Origin: Paenibacillus thermotolerans
Lineage (GTDB): Bacteria; Bacillota; Bacilli; Paenibacillales; YIM-B00363
NCBI RefSeq assembly: GCF_028745515.1
Contig: NZ_JAQZSG010000002.1
Location: forward strand, 62,001 to 126,000
Reading direction: 5' to 3'
DNA: 64,000 bases
Each line of letters begins with the position of its first letter. The first letter of the stretch is position 1. Below are positions 33,624 to 41,654 of this stretch, one piece after another. Made by a program: the position numbers and the translations under genes. The notes under the pieces were generated by a model, which saw nothing but the letters and a program-made list of their open reading frames with translations, ran no database searches and was not told where the DNA came from.

Positions 33624-35126
33624 ATGGAAGCTATACAAAACCAACTGAAGAGGGGGCCGATCGTCGCCTCCTTGATTATCGCGGCGTTCGTCGCGATTTT
33701 GAGCCAGACTCTTCTGAACGTCGCTCTTCCGAGCATGATGGAAGACCTGGGCATCGGCGAAAATACGATCCAGTGGCTCATTACCGGTTATATGCTGGTA
33801 AACGGCATTCTGGTCCCGATCAGCGCGTATTTGATCGGTCGTTTCACGACAAGACAATTGTTCCTGTGGGCAACCGGCTTGTTCACCGCCGGAACCGTGA
33901 TATGCGCGTTGGCGCCAGGCTTTGAGGTGCTGCTGACGGGCCGCTTGATTCAAGCGGCAGGCGCGGGTATTCTAATGCCGCTCATGTCGATCGTGTTCCT
34001 GACGATTTTCCCGATCGAGCAGCGCGGGAAAGCGATGGGTATGATGGGTCTCGCGATGATTTTCGCCCCGGCCGTCGGACCTACGCTCTCGGGTTGGATC
34101 GTGCAAAACTACTCCTGGCGCGTTCTATTCTATGTCGTTCTTCCGCTGACCTTGCTTGGACTCATATTCGGCGCGCTTTCCATGAAAAATGTGACCCAAA
34201 CCTCGAAGCCGAAATTCGATATGGCAGGCGTCATTTACTCGACGCTCGGCTTCGGCGGTCTGTTGTACGGGTTCAGCGATGCGGCGAATGACGGCTGGGA
34301 CAGCACCCGCGTGATCGTTAGCTTGGCGGCGGGCACTTTATTTTTGATTTTGTTCGTTATCCGCGAGCTTCGGACGGATAAGCCGATTTTGGAATTCCGC
34401 GTATTCAAGTACGACATGTTCTCTTTGACCACCGTCATCAACGTCATCATTACGATGGCGATGTTTTCGGGCATGATTTTGCTCCCGATCTTCCTGCAGA
34501 CGATTCTCGGTTTTTCGCCGATGAAATCCGGTTTGCTGCTGCTGCCGGGCGCGCTCTTGATGGGTCTTATGTCGCCGGTTACCGGCATGATCTTCGATAA
34601 AGTAGGCGCTCGTTGGCTGGCTGTTGTCGGGCTCATCATTACAACCGTGACAACGTACGAATTGAGCCATCTGACCGTAGACACGACGTACAATCACATG
34701 CTCTTGATATACACGGTTCGCATGTTCGGCATGTCGATGCTGATGATGCCGATTCAGACGGCGGGCATGAACCAGCTGCCGCAGACTTTGAATGCGCACG
34801 GCTCCGCTATGTCTCAGACGCTGCGGAACGTGGCCGGCGCGCTGGGCACCGCCTTCCTGGTGACGCTGTTCACCAACGCCGCTCAATCGGAAGGTAAAAG
34901 AATGGTCATTGACGCCCAAATCAACCCGGCCGATGCCGCGAATCAAGCCAAGATGCTGGAAATTACGCAGCAAGCGACCGTTTACGGCATCAACCACGCA
35001 TTCGAAGTGGCGATGTGGATGACGGTTGCCGCCCTCGTGCTGGCTTTCTTCATTCGCAGGGTGAAGCCGCATCAGGAGAAGGTCACCGTCAAGCAGGAGC
35101 CTGCCAAGGAATTGGCAAGCTCTTAA
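33624..35126 (+). CDS. DHA2-family MFS multidrug efflux transporter (EmrB/QacA type)
   Basis: A 500-residue transporter with 14 predicted membrane helices. QTLLNVALPSMMEDL, the motif-A-like loop after LIGRFTTRQLFL, and TLSGWIVQNYSWRVLFY (motif C region) are typical of DHA2 drug:proton antiporters. It is translationally coupled to the MarR gene and followed by a terminator. Substrates are probably lipophilic drugs or an endogenous metabolite. Confidence 0.93.
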   Translation: MEAIQNQLKRGPIVASLIIAAFVAILSQTLLNVALPSMMEDLGIGENTIQWLITGYMLVNGILVPISAYLIGRFTTRQLFLWATGLFTAGTVICALAPGFEVLLTGRLIQAAGAGILMPLMSIVFLTIFPIEQRGKAMGMMGLAMIFAPAVGPTLSGWIVQNYSWRVLFYVVLPLTLLGLIFGALSMKNVTQTSKPKFDMAGVIYSTLGFGGLLYGFSDAANDGWDSTRVIVSLAAGTLFLILFVIRELRTDKPILEFRVFKYDMFSLTTVINVIITMAMFSGMILLPIFLQTILGFSPMKSGLLLLPGALLMGLMSPVTGMIFDKVGARWLAVVGLIITTVTTYELSHLTVDTTYNHMLLIYTVRMFGMSMLMMPIQTAGMNQLPQTLNAHGSAMSQTLRNVAGALGTAFLVTLFTNAAQSEGKRMVIDAQINPADAANQAKMLEITQQATVYGINHAFEVAMWMTVAALVLAFFIRRVKPHQEKVTVKQEPAKELASS

Positions 35127-35130
35127 AGTT

Positions 35131-35163
35131 AAGCCCCGACCGCGAAGGTCGGGGTTCTTTTTT
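35131..35163 (+). terminator. Intrinsic terminator after DHA2 transporter
   Basis: AGCCCCGACC-GCGAA-GGTCGGGGTT followed by CTTTTTT. Confidence 0.9.
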
Positions 35164-35189
35164 CAGATAAAGTGACGAGGCGTCTCTTA

Positions 35190-35570
35190 TTATATGATCG
35201 ACCGTTCCTCGAACACCTTTTTGGTGACAAACATTGCATTCAATACTTTCGGAAAACCGGTGTATGGGACGCAATGCATGATCGCCTCGACGATTTCCGT
35301 TGCGGAAAGCCCCACATTGAGAGCGGCGTTGATATGTACGTTTAGCTGCGGCTCGCAGCCGCCTTGCGTAGTTAAGGAAGCAATGGTGACCAATTGCCTT
35401 TGCTGAAGCGAAATCCCTGGTCTAGAGTAAATATCTCCAAATCCAAATTCAACGATATACCTTCCGAGATCGGGTGCTATTTTTTCCAGCGATTCAATAA
35501 CGCGCTCTCCGGCTTCTCCATCGATTTGCATCAGCTTTTCCCAGCCTGTGCGATACCGTTCCTCAGACAT
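35190..35570 (-). CDS. Carboxymuconolactone decarboxylase-family protein
   Basis: A 126-residue all-helical CMD protein. LQQRQLVTIASLTTQGGCEPQL and the HINAALNVGLSATEIVEAIMH block match the family. A single cysteine in the active-site loop replaces the CxxC of AhpD-type peroxidase partners, so it may be a decarboxylase-like or regulatory CMD protein. TTGGAGGAATC precedes the ATG. It is divergent from a MerR gene. Confidence 0.85.
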   Translation of the reverse strand: MSEERYRTGWEKLMQIDGEAGERVIESLEKIAPDLGRYIVEFGFGDIYSRPGISLQQRQLVTIASLTTQGGCEPQLNVHINAALNVGLSATEIVEAIMHCVPYTGFPKVLNAMFVTKKVFEERSII

Positions 35571-35615
35571 CTATGATTCCTCCAATTCGTTTGAATGGTA
35601 TCATGCTACACGTTT

Positions 35616-35625
35616 GAGCGCGCTC
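35616..35625. promoter_or_regulatory. Palindrome GAGCGCGCTC in the CMD/MerR intergenic region
   Basis: A perfect 10-bp palindrome 46 nt upstream of the CMD start in the divergent region, suggesting an operator. Confidence 0.35.
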
Positions 35626-35655
35626 TAAGGCAACAACTTTTTTAAAGTTCCGGAA

Positions 35656-35684
35656 TTGCAACTAAACGTTCCGCTCTTTATAAT
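35656..35684 (+). promoter_or_regulatory. Promoter of MerR gene (leaderless arrangement)
   Basis: TTGCAA (35656-35661), a 17-nt spacer and TATAAT (35679-35684). The best start codon of the gene is only 7 nt past the -10 box. Confidence 0.65.
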
Positions 35685-35691
35685 GGTTCGC

Positions 35692-36054
35692 ATGGAAAAT
35701 ACCTTTACGATTCAACAAATCTCAAAGCATACAGGCCTTTCCTCGCACACTTTGCGCTATTATGAGAAAATCGGATTGTTGCAGGCAGTCCGTCGCGATT
35801 GTAACGGTTACCGCGAGTACACGGAGTCCGATATCGACTGGATTCATTTCTTAAATAGGCTCAAGGAGACTGGAATGAAAATCAGCGATATGAAGCGGTT
35901 TTCCGATTTGCGGTACCAAGGTGAAACTACAATTGGGACAAGGCGATTATTGCTGGAGGTTCACCGGAATAGTTTGTTGAAGCAAATCGAAAGCCTGAAA
36001 AACCATTTGAATCGAATTGATGAAAAGATTGAATATTACAAAGGGAAGGAATAA
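35692..36054 (+). CDS. MerR-family transcriptional regulator
   Basis: A 120-residue MerR protein: FTIQQISKHTGLSSHTLRYYEKIGLL is the DNA-binding domain, followed by a C-terminal dimer coiled coil and no cysteine metal site, so it fits the drug or redox branch. ATG 35692 places the protein at the family's usual N terminus. An upstream ATG at 35683 lies inside the -10 box and the 35656 frame starts in the -35, so the mRNA probably has no leader. Divergent from the CMD gene, its likely target. Confidence 0.85.
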   Translation: MENTFTIQQISKHTGLSSHTLRYYEKIGLLQAVRRDCNGYREYTESDIDWIHFLNRLKETGMKISDMKRFSDLRYQGETTIGTRRLLLEVHRNSLLKQIESLKNHLNRIDEKIEYYKGKE

Positions 36055-36083
36055 TTGCTTGTATAAGCCTGTTATTCTATAAT
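36055..36083 (+). promoter_or_regulatory. Promoter of TerC-family gene
   Basis: TTGCTT (36055-36060), a 17-nt spacer and TATAAT (36078-36083). The leader is only about 35 nt, too short for a manganese riboswitch. Confidence 0.65.
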
Positions 36084-36127
36084 GATTTCTTGCTTTACAT
36101 AACTGGATATCTTTCAAGGGGATGTAT

Positions 36128-36796
36128 GTGGTGGAAGCATTTTTGATGGGCCTTGTAGAAATTATTTTCATCAACATCATACTAAGCGGCGACAATGCGG
36201 TTGTCATTGCGTTGGCGTGCAGAAGGCTTCCGGCGGAGCAACGGGCGAAGGCGGTTTTCTGGGGCAGCTTCGGCGCCATCGCACTGCGGGTCGTACTTAC
36301 TTTCGTTGCCGTATGGCTTTTGCGCATCCCCTTCTTTCAAATCGTCGGGGGGCTGTTATTGCTCTGGATCGCCGTAAAGCTGCTCAAGGGCGAAGACGAG
36401 AGCGAGCGCTTGAAAAGCGGATCCAATATGGCCGAAGCCATAAGAACCATTATTATCGCCGATCTGGTCATGAGTTTGGATAATGTCGTGGCGGTGGCGG
36501 GGGCCGCTAAAGGGAACCTTGTGCTGATTGCGATCGGACTAGCCGTAAGCATTCCGCTCATCATTTGGAGCAGCCGCGCATTAATGGCGTTAATGAACCG
36601 GTTCCCGATTCTCGTCGTTCTCGGAGCGGGCCTGCTCGGTTATACTGCGGGCGAGATGATTTTAAGCGACAAGGGCGTAGCGCATTTGGTCGAGGAATAT
36701 TTCGCAAAAGGCCACTTCGTTCTGCCGATTATTTTGGCGATTGCCGTAATTATTATTGGAAAACTAGGCCACAGGCAAATGAAGTTAAATCATTAA
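36128..36796 (+). CDS. TerC-family integral membrane protein (metal ion export)
   Basis: A 222-residue membrane protein with seven helices and the two TerC signatures, ILSGDNAVVIALACR and VMSLDNVVAVAGAA, whose aspartates bind metal. Firmicute relatives export manganese to load secreted metalloproteins. Start choice is uncertain: AAGGGG touches the ATG at 36122, so GTG 36128 or 36131 is more likely used. The promoter is upstream; a GC-rich hairpin without T-run follows. Confidence 0.88.
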   Translation: MVEAFLMGLVEIIFINIILSGDNAVVIALACRRLPAEQRAKAVFWGSFGAIALRVVLTFVAVWLLRIPFFQIVGGLLLLWIAVKLLKGEDESERLKSGSNMAEAIRTIIIADLVMSLDNVVAVAGAAKGNLVLIAIGLAVSIPLIIWSSRALMALMNRFPILVVLGAGLLGYTAGEMILSDKGVAHLVEEYFAKGHFVLPIILAIAVIIIGKLGHRQMKLNH

Positions 36797-36799
36797 CGC

Positions 36800-36827
36800 G
36801 AACGGCTGCGCACAGGCGCAGCCGTTC
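36800..36827 (+). terminator. GC-rich hairpin after TerC gene
   Basis: GAACGGCTGCGC / GCGCAGCCGTTC, a perfect 12-bp stem with a 4-nt loop, but without a T-run. It may be a weak terminator or an mRNA-stabilising hairpin. Confidence 0.5.
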
Positions 36828-36868
36828 GTCGTCCGTAATGCGAATATTGTAACGGCATCCGGGGCACA

Positions 36869-37423
36869 ATGTTTCAATGGAAAAAACATTACGGAAAGAA
36901 CGTGAACAACCTGGAGAACAAATATGTTAAAGAAACGCGCTGCTTTAAAATCTTGCGGGTATTTCCTCCGGACGTTAACAACCACGAAACTTTGTTCGGC
37001 GGAAAGTTAATGTCGTATATAGATGATATCGCTTCTATTTCAGCTACTAAATTATGCAGAGTGACGGCCGTTACCGCCTCCACGGATTCGGTCGACTTCC
37101 TTGAGCCGATCCGTCCGACCGATTCGGTATCCTTAGAATCGTTCGTTACTTGGACAGGCAGAAGCTCCATGGAAGTGTTCGTGAAGGTAATCAAGGAGGA
37201 TTTGAAAAGCGGGGAGAGGAAAATCGCCGCAACCTCATTCCTGACCTTCGTCGCCTTGGACGAGAACAACAAAACGATCCCTGTCCCGCAGGTTATGCCG
37301 GAAACGGAAGAGGAGAAGGTATTGAATGAAACGGCCGCGCAGCGGAAGGAAATGAGGAAAGCAAGACGCGAAGAAAGCAAGAAGTTTGCCGATTTCTTAT
37401 TGACGAAGTACCCTTGGGAATAA
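36869..37423 (+). CDS. Acyl-CoA thioesterase (hotdog fold, YkhA-like)
   Basis: A 184-residue hotdog protein. FPPDVNNHETLFGGKLMSYIDDIASISATK holds the family's active-site stretch (the GG and D), followed by VTASTDSVDFLEPI and the SSMEVFVKV strand. A lysine/arginine-rich helical tail ends it. It hydrolyses acyl-CoA in the cytosol; chain length is unknown. The N terminus is uncertain: GTG 36902 would fit homologues equally well, and neither start has a strong ribosome site. Confidence 0.88.
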   Translation: MFQWKKHYGKNVNNLENKYVKETRCFKILRVFPPDVNNHETLFGGKLMSYIDDIASISATKLCRVTAVTASTDSVDFLEPIRPTDSVSLESFVTWTGRSSMEVFVKVIKEDLKSGERKIAATSFLTFVALDENNKTIPVPQVMPETEEEKVLNETAAQRKEMRKARREESKKFADFLLTKYPWE

Positions 37424-37464
37424 GCATTGCAACAGCCCGCAGCAACGAATGTCTTTCGAGAACC

Positions 37465-37508
37465 GCCCGGCCGGCATCGGTAACTGGTCCGACAAATACC
37501 GGCCGGGC
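37465..37508. other. Long-loop perfect inverted repeat after thioesterase gene
   Basis: GCCCGGCCGG (37465-37474) and CCGGCCGGGC (37499-37508) with a 24-nt loop. It lacks a T-run. It may act as a factor-dependent terminator or a protein site. Confidence 0.45.
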
Positions 37509-37669
37509 ATTTCGTTGTTGAAAGCGATAATAGTTCTATCAATCTTCCACCTCAAACTCTCTCTCTTGGAATACCCTCCTTTTTTGTTCTTTTCTACCGG
37601 AAGAATGGCACAAGAACGCTCCTTTTCTCTAGCATATTTTGAGGTATATCAGAAAAGGAGGTGATCGTT

Positions 37670-38107
37670 ATGATGGTGCGCATTCTTGATAAAAAAGCAA
37701 CGCAACCTCGCCGCAGATTCAACTTGTCCAGGGCTGTCAGAATTCCTCACTCGCCGAGCAAGCTTAACCTTGCCTCTATTCAAATAAAGATCCCCATGAA
37801 CTCCCAACCGAATCGGGTTGAGTTAGTTGCTACCGTCGGCGTACGCGGAGTTACGGGTATCGCACAAATCCGCTTTAAAATTTGGCGGAACGGACGGCAT
37901 ATTTATACTGCCCAACAAGGAATCGAATCTTCAGGCTCGGAAAGAAACTATGTAGTTACGTTCCAAGCAATTGATAGAAACGTTGCAGCAGGAACCCATC
38001 GCTATATGGTAACAGCCGAGAACGTTACCCGCGGCACGAGAGCTGCTGTGGTCGGCCCGGTTTCTTTCAGCGGTTTGGCCGTTCGGGTTAGACGGGCAAA
38101 CGTGTAA
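37670..38107 (+). CDS. Beta-rich protein, possible exosporium/spore-surface protein
   Basis: A 145-residue basic protein with no signal peptide. After a charged N terminus the rest alternates hydrophobic and polar residues like a jelly roll (VELVATVGVRGVTGIAQI, then FKIWRNGRHIYTAQQG, VVTFQAIDRNVAAGTHRYMV and VVGPVSFSGLAVRV). This pattern recalls BxpB/ExsF-like exosporium proteins of spore formers, but only loosely. The ribosome site AAGGAGGTGATC is a 12-nt perfect match to the 16S tail, so translation should be very strong. GCATATTTTG about 40 nt upstream resembles a sporulation-sigma -10 box. Function is tentative. Confidence 0.6.
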   Translation: MMVRILDKKATQPRRRFNLSRAVRIPHSPSKLNLASIQIKIPMNSQPNRVELVATVGVRGVTGIAQIRFKIWRNGRHIYTAQQGIESSGSERNYVVTFQAIDRNVAAGTHRYMVTAENVTRGTRAAVVGPVSFSGLAVRVRRANV

Positions 38108-38157
38108 TTCCCGGTATCATCTTTCCGGCAGAAACTCCTCCGCTATACGAAATGCAA

Positions 38158-38200
38158 AAGCGCCGAGCTTACAATTTTTTTGTAAGCCGGCGCTTCTTTT
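38158..38200. terminator. Bidirectional intrinsic terminator
   Basis: AAGCGCCGAGCTTACAA / TTGTAAGCCGGCGCTT with T-rich flanks on both strands, serving the gene ending at 38107 and the convergent LacI gene. Confidence 0.85.
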
Positions 38201-38207
38201 GTTAACG

Positions 38208-39173
38208 TCATTTCACCGAGCGTCTCCATTTAATCGTGGCGCTTAGCTTGATCGGATGTTTGGCCGCCTTGCCCTTGATCATTTCGAGCAGCTCCTTGGC
38301 CGCCAAATACCCGCTTTCGTATCGCGGAATGGATAAGGTGGTCAGGCCGGCCAACGCCGCCGAGTCGGAATCGTCGAAGCCCGTGACCGAAATGTCGTCG
38401 GGCACTTTGATGCCGTGCTCCTCGAACGCCTTGATCGCCCCGATCGCCATATTGTCGTTGGCGCACACCAGCACCTCGGGCAAGGCGTTGCCCAAAATCA
38501 TCAGCTTGCCCGCTTGGTATCCGCTGCTCTCGCGGTAATTGCCGTGAAAGTAGTTCCGGTGGTCGAAGTCAATTCCGTTGGCCGACAAGGCGTCGGTAAA
38601 TCCGGCAAACCGCTCCTTGTTGTCGAGCGTCGTAACGATGCCGCCGAGATATCCGAACTGCTTGAAGCCCTTATTGACAAGCGCCTGCACCATCTCGTAC
38701 ATGACCGGGTAATTGTCGACGATGACGCTCTTGGTATTGACGAGCGGGTCGGCAATGATCCGATCCATTACGACGACCGGAAAGTCCGGTTGGGCGACCG
38801 AAATCAGGTCATCGTCCGCCATGCTTCCGTCAAGGCAGATCGTACCGCGGGCGAAGCCGCTGTTCATAAAGTTTGCGCTCGATTTGTTCGTGCAAATAAT
38901 TAAATTGTAGCCGTTTTCGTTTAAGCAGTCGCTGATTCCTTCGATGATTTTTAAATAAAAATCCCGGTCGAAATCGCTGAAAATAAAGACAACCGTATTA
39001 GAAGCGCCAGCTTTAGGCTTCTTCGGCGATGGCGGAGCATAGCCGTGCTCGGCACAAAATTGCAGAATCCGTTCCCTGGTTTCTTTCCCTACATTCTTGC
39101 GTCCGTTAAGAACATTGGACACGGTAGAAACGGAGACGCCCGTATGCTTTGCAATATCCTTCAAGCCAATCAT
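38208..39173 (-). CDS. LacI-family regulator of the alpha-glucoside cluster
   Basis: A 321-residue LacI repressor: LKDIAKHTGVSVSTVSNVLNG at the N terminus, a sugar-sensor domain with FGYLGGI and VCANDNMAIGAIKAFEEHGI, and end WRRSVK. GGGGAGGA precedes the ATG. It is divergent from the binding-protein gene at 39390 and the shared region holds three TTAGTAAA repeats. It likely represses that cluster and possibly the paralogous one at 46734. Confidence 0.9.
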   Translation of the reverse strand: MIGLKDIAKHTGVSVSTVSNVLNGRKNVGKETRERILQFCAEHGYAPPSPKKPKAGASNTVVFIFSDFDRDFYLKIIEGISDCLNENGYNLIICTNKSSANFMNSGFARGTICLDGSMADDDLISVAQPDFPVVVMDRIIADPLVNTKSVIVDNYPVMYEMVQALVNKGFKQFGYLGGIVTTLDNKERFAGFTDALSANGIDFDHRNYFHGNYRESSGYQAGKLMILGNALPEVLVCANDNMAIGAIKAFEEHGIKVPDDISVTGFDDSDSAALAGLTTLSIPRYESGYLAAKELLEMIKGKAAKHPIKLSATIKWRRSVK

Positions 39174-39246
39174 GGCGAGTCCTCCCCTGAGTGCTTATGG
39201 GTGTATTATAGCACGGTTTTTTGTGATTGAGCGGACAACGATGGAA

Positions 39247-39331
39247 TTAGTAAATATTTTAGTAAAATACATACGATATTTTACCTATTTAGTAAAAATA
39301 TTTGACCTGTTAATACGCTTTCAATTATAAT
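39247..39331. promoter_or_regulatory. Divergent control region: TTAGTAAA repeats and binding-protein promoter
   Basis: TTAGTAAA occurs at 39247, 39259 and 39289. A perfect dyad GTAAAATA / TATTTTAC spans 39262-39284. For the rightward gene, TTGACC (39302-39307), 18 nt and TATAAT (39326-39331). The repeats lie just upstream of that -35, so they may bind the LacI protein. Confidence 0.6.
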
Positions 39332-39389
39332 TCGAGGTGTTAGTTAGTAATTATTTTATAGAAAACCACTATTTTAGGGGGATTGAAGC

Positions 39390-40658
39390 ATGGGAAAAGG
39401 TAAAAAGTTAATTAGTTTACTAACCGCTGCTGCATTGGTTGCAGCCATCGCAGGGTGCGGGTCTTCGAACGGCGGCAATACCGGAGCTTCGGGGTCGGAC
39501 GCTTCGAAGGGCTCGGAAAAGCTGGCGAAAATATCGATTTTCCAATCGAAGGTTGAAATTGCAGAGCCGTTGGAAGCGCTCGCCAAAAAGTATACCGAGG
39601 AAACCGGCAACGAGGTCGAGGTATGGGGCTCCGCGGGCGACGCGTACATGACGCAGCTGCAGGCTAAACTCGCCGCAGGCGAAGGCCCGTCGATTTTCAG
39701 CGTTGCATCCGGCTCCGAGGTGGAGAAGTTTGCATCGTACTATTACGACATGAGCAATGAGGAATATGTGAAGAACATCGCGCCGGATATGGCGGCAACG
39801 GTCGACGGTAAAGTCGTCGGCGTTCCGTACGGCGTGGAAGGGTTCGGCCTTGTATACAACAAGAGCATGGTCGAACCGAAGAATGTGACGGATCTCGCAT
39901 CCTTCACCAAGACGCTCGAGGATCTGAAGGGGCAAGGCAAGAACGGCTTGAGCCTGTCCCAGGAAGCTTACTTCTTGATCGGTCACATCCTGAATACGCC
40001 GTTCGCGCTCCAGCCTGATCCGGTGGCCTTCATCGACAAGCTGAACAAAGGCGAAGTGAAGATGGCGGACACGAAAGAGTTCCAAGAATTCGCCAAGTTC
40101 ATGGAAGCGATCAAGGCGAATACGACCAACCCGATGGAAGTGAAGTACGACACGCAGATGGGCGACTTCGCAACGGGCAAGACGGCTATGGTTCATCAAG
40201 GCAACTGGAGCTACGGCATGCTGAAGGACTTCGGCGATCTCGGCTTCGAAGTCGGCATGATGCCGCTTCCGCTCGCAGGCAACGATAAGATCGCGGTCGG
40301 CGTAGCAAGCAACTGGGTGATCAACGGCAAGAAGAACGCCGACGAAATCAAAGCCGCTAATGCGTTTCTGAACTGGATGCTGACAAGCGAGACAGGCAAA
40401 AACACGATCGTGAACGAATTCAAATTTATTCCGGCCATGACGAATATTGAGCCGAACGGCTTGGATCCGTTGTCGCAAGCCGTCTTCGAAGCTACGAAGA
40501 ACGGAGAGACGATTCCGTGGGCGCTCAATTATTTCCCGCAAGGCATCATTGTGAACGATTTGGCTCCCGCTACGCAAGAATTTTTCTTGAACAAAAATAT
40601 GACCGGCGAGCAGTTCTTGCAAAAGCTTGACGCTGCATGGGCGAACGGCGCCAAGTAA
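39390..40658 (+). CDS. Alpha-glucoside ABC transporter binding lipoprotein, paralog 1
   Basis: A 422-residue family-1 binding protein with lipobox AIAGC and a Gly/Ser/Asn linker. It is nearly collinear with the protein at 46734, sharing KISIFQSKVEIAE, EVWGSAGDAYMTQLQAK and YDMSNEEYVKNIAP. Followed by a perfect hairpin and two permeases. The GH13 enzyme in the cluster points to isomalto- or other alpha-gluco-oligosaccharides. Confidence 0.9.
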   Translation: MGKGKKLISLLTAAALVAAIAGCGSSNGGNTGASGSDASKGSEKLAKISIFQSKVEIAEPLEALAKKYTEETGNEVEVWGSAGDAYMTQLQAKLAAGEGPSIFSVASGSEVEKFASYYYDMSNEEYVKNIAPDMAATVDGKVVGVPYGVEGFGLVYNKSMVEPKNVTDLASFTKTLEDLKGQGKNGLSLSQEAYFLIGHILNTPFALQPDPVAFIDKLNKGEVKMADTKEFQEFAKFMEAIKANTTNPMEVKYDTQMGDFATGKTAMVHQGNWSYGMLKDFGDLGFEVGMMPLPLAGNDKIAVGVASNWVINGKKNADEIKAANAFLNWMLTSETGKNTIVNEFKFIPAMTNIEPNGLDPLSQAVFEATKNGETIPWALNYFPQGIIVNDLAPATQEFFLNKNMTGEQFLQKLDAAWANGAK

Positions 40659-40696
40659 TGCGGAATTAACTCTATAATCCCGTGCGTCGCGAACCG

Positions 40697-40734
40697 AAAA
40701 CGAAAGCCTAACGCGATTGTTAGGCTTTCGTTTT
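40697..40734 (+). terminator. Perfect 16-bp hairpin between binding protein and permease genes
   Basis: AAAACGAAAGCCTAAC / GTTAGGCTTTCGTTTT with a 6-nt loop, then ATCTTGCA. The same hairpin occurs in the paralogous cluster. It probably stops part of the transcripts and protects the binding-protein mRNA, giving more binding protein than permease. Confidence 0.75.
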
Positions 40735-40778
40735 ATCTTGCAGTATGTAAATTAATAGACCCGGGGAGAGGGAGCGAT

Positions 40779-41654
40779 ATGAGCAAAAGGAAAGATATAG
40801 CCTGGTATGCCTTATTCACGGTTCCGCTGGTATTTATTTTTACCACTGTCGTAATCATCCCGTTTATGATCGGCATTTACTACTCGTTCATCAGCTGGGA
40901 CGGCATCCCGGCGAACCCTAAAGTATTTGTAGGGTTCGACAATTACGTGAAGCTGTTCCAAGACGGGCGGTTTCTCCAATCCGCATGGCATACGATTCAG
41001 TTTACTGTGATGGCTCTCGTGGCCGTCAATGTGATGGGACTTCTGTTTTCGCTGCTCGTGACGAACGGGCTTCGAGCGAGCAACGCGGCGCGAACGATGC
41101 TGTTTATGCCGAACCTGATCGGCGGCTTGATTCTCGGTTATATTTGGCAGTTCATCTTTACGGATGCGCTTAAGTTTATCGGCGAGAAGACGGGAATGGA
41201 GAGCATTTTCTTCAACTGGCTGATCCATCCGCAATTCGCTTTATATGCTCTGGTTATTGTGTTCGCTTGGCAAATGGCCGGTTATACGATGGTTATTTAC
41301 ATAGCCGGCATTCAGAGCATTCCGGACGAAATGATGGAAGCCGCCAAGGTGGACGGCGCCAATGTATGGCAAAGGCTGACGAAAATCATTTTCCCGCTGC
41401 TGATGCCGTCGTTTACCATATGTTTGTTTCTTACGCTTTCCGGGGCGTTCAAAATTTTCGACGTCAATCTGTCCTTGACGAAGGGCGGTCCAAATAATAC
41501 GACCGAAATGTTCGCGATGAATATTTTCAACGAGATTTTCGGCTATAGCAATTACGGTGTCGGTCAGGCGAAAGCGATCGTGTTCTTCTTGATCGTAGCC
41601 GCGATTACGTTGACGCAGGTCGTTATCACCAAGAAGAGGGAGGTGCAGATGTAA
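40779..41654 (+). CDS. Sugar ABC transporter permease (MalF-type), paralog 1
   Basis: A 291-residue permease. IPFMIGIYYSFISWDGIP leads, and the EAA loop is MMEAAKVDGANVWQRLTKIIFPL. GGGAGAGGGAG lies upstream of the ATG. Its stop TAA shares one base with the next ATG. It closely matches the permease at 48107. Confidence 0.92.
   Translation: MSKRKDIAWYALFTVPLVFIFTTVVIIPFMIGIYYSFISWDGIPANPKVFVGFDNYVKLFQDGRFLQSAWHTIQFTVMALVAVNVMGLLFSLLVTNGLRASNAARTMLFMPNLIGGLILGYIWQFIFTDALKFIGEKTGMESIFFNWLIHPQFALYALVIVFAWQMAGYTMVIYIAGIQSIPDEMMEAAKVDGANVWQRLTKIIFPLLMPSFTICLFLTLSGAFKIFDVNLSLTKGGPNNTTEMFAMNIFNEIFGYSNYGVGQAKAIVFFLIVAAITLTQVVITKKREVQM

Noticed and set aside
36055-36127. Manganese (yybP-ykoY) riboswitch before the TerC gene
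   Set aside because: The promoter leaves only about 35 nt of leader, too short for that structure.
37449-37664. 71-residue plus-strand frame between thioesterase and the beta-rich protein
   Set aside because: It spans a perfect inverted repeat and has no ribosome site or family pattern.
39420-40622. 400-residue minus-strand open frame opposite the alpha-glucoside binding protein
   Set aside because: The same phantom frame appears opposite the paralog (46917-47951), as expected from codon mirroring; no start signal.
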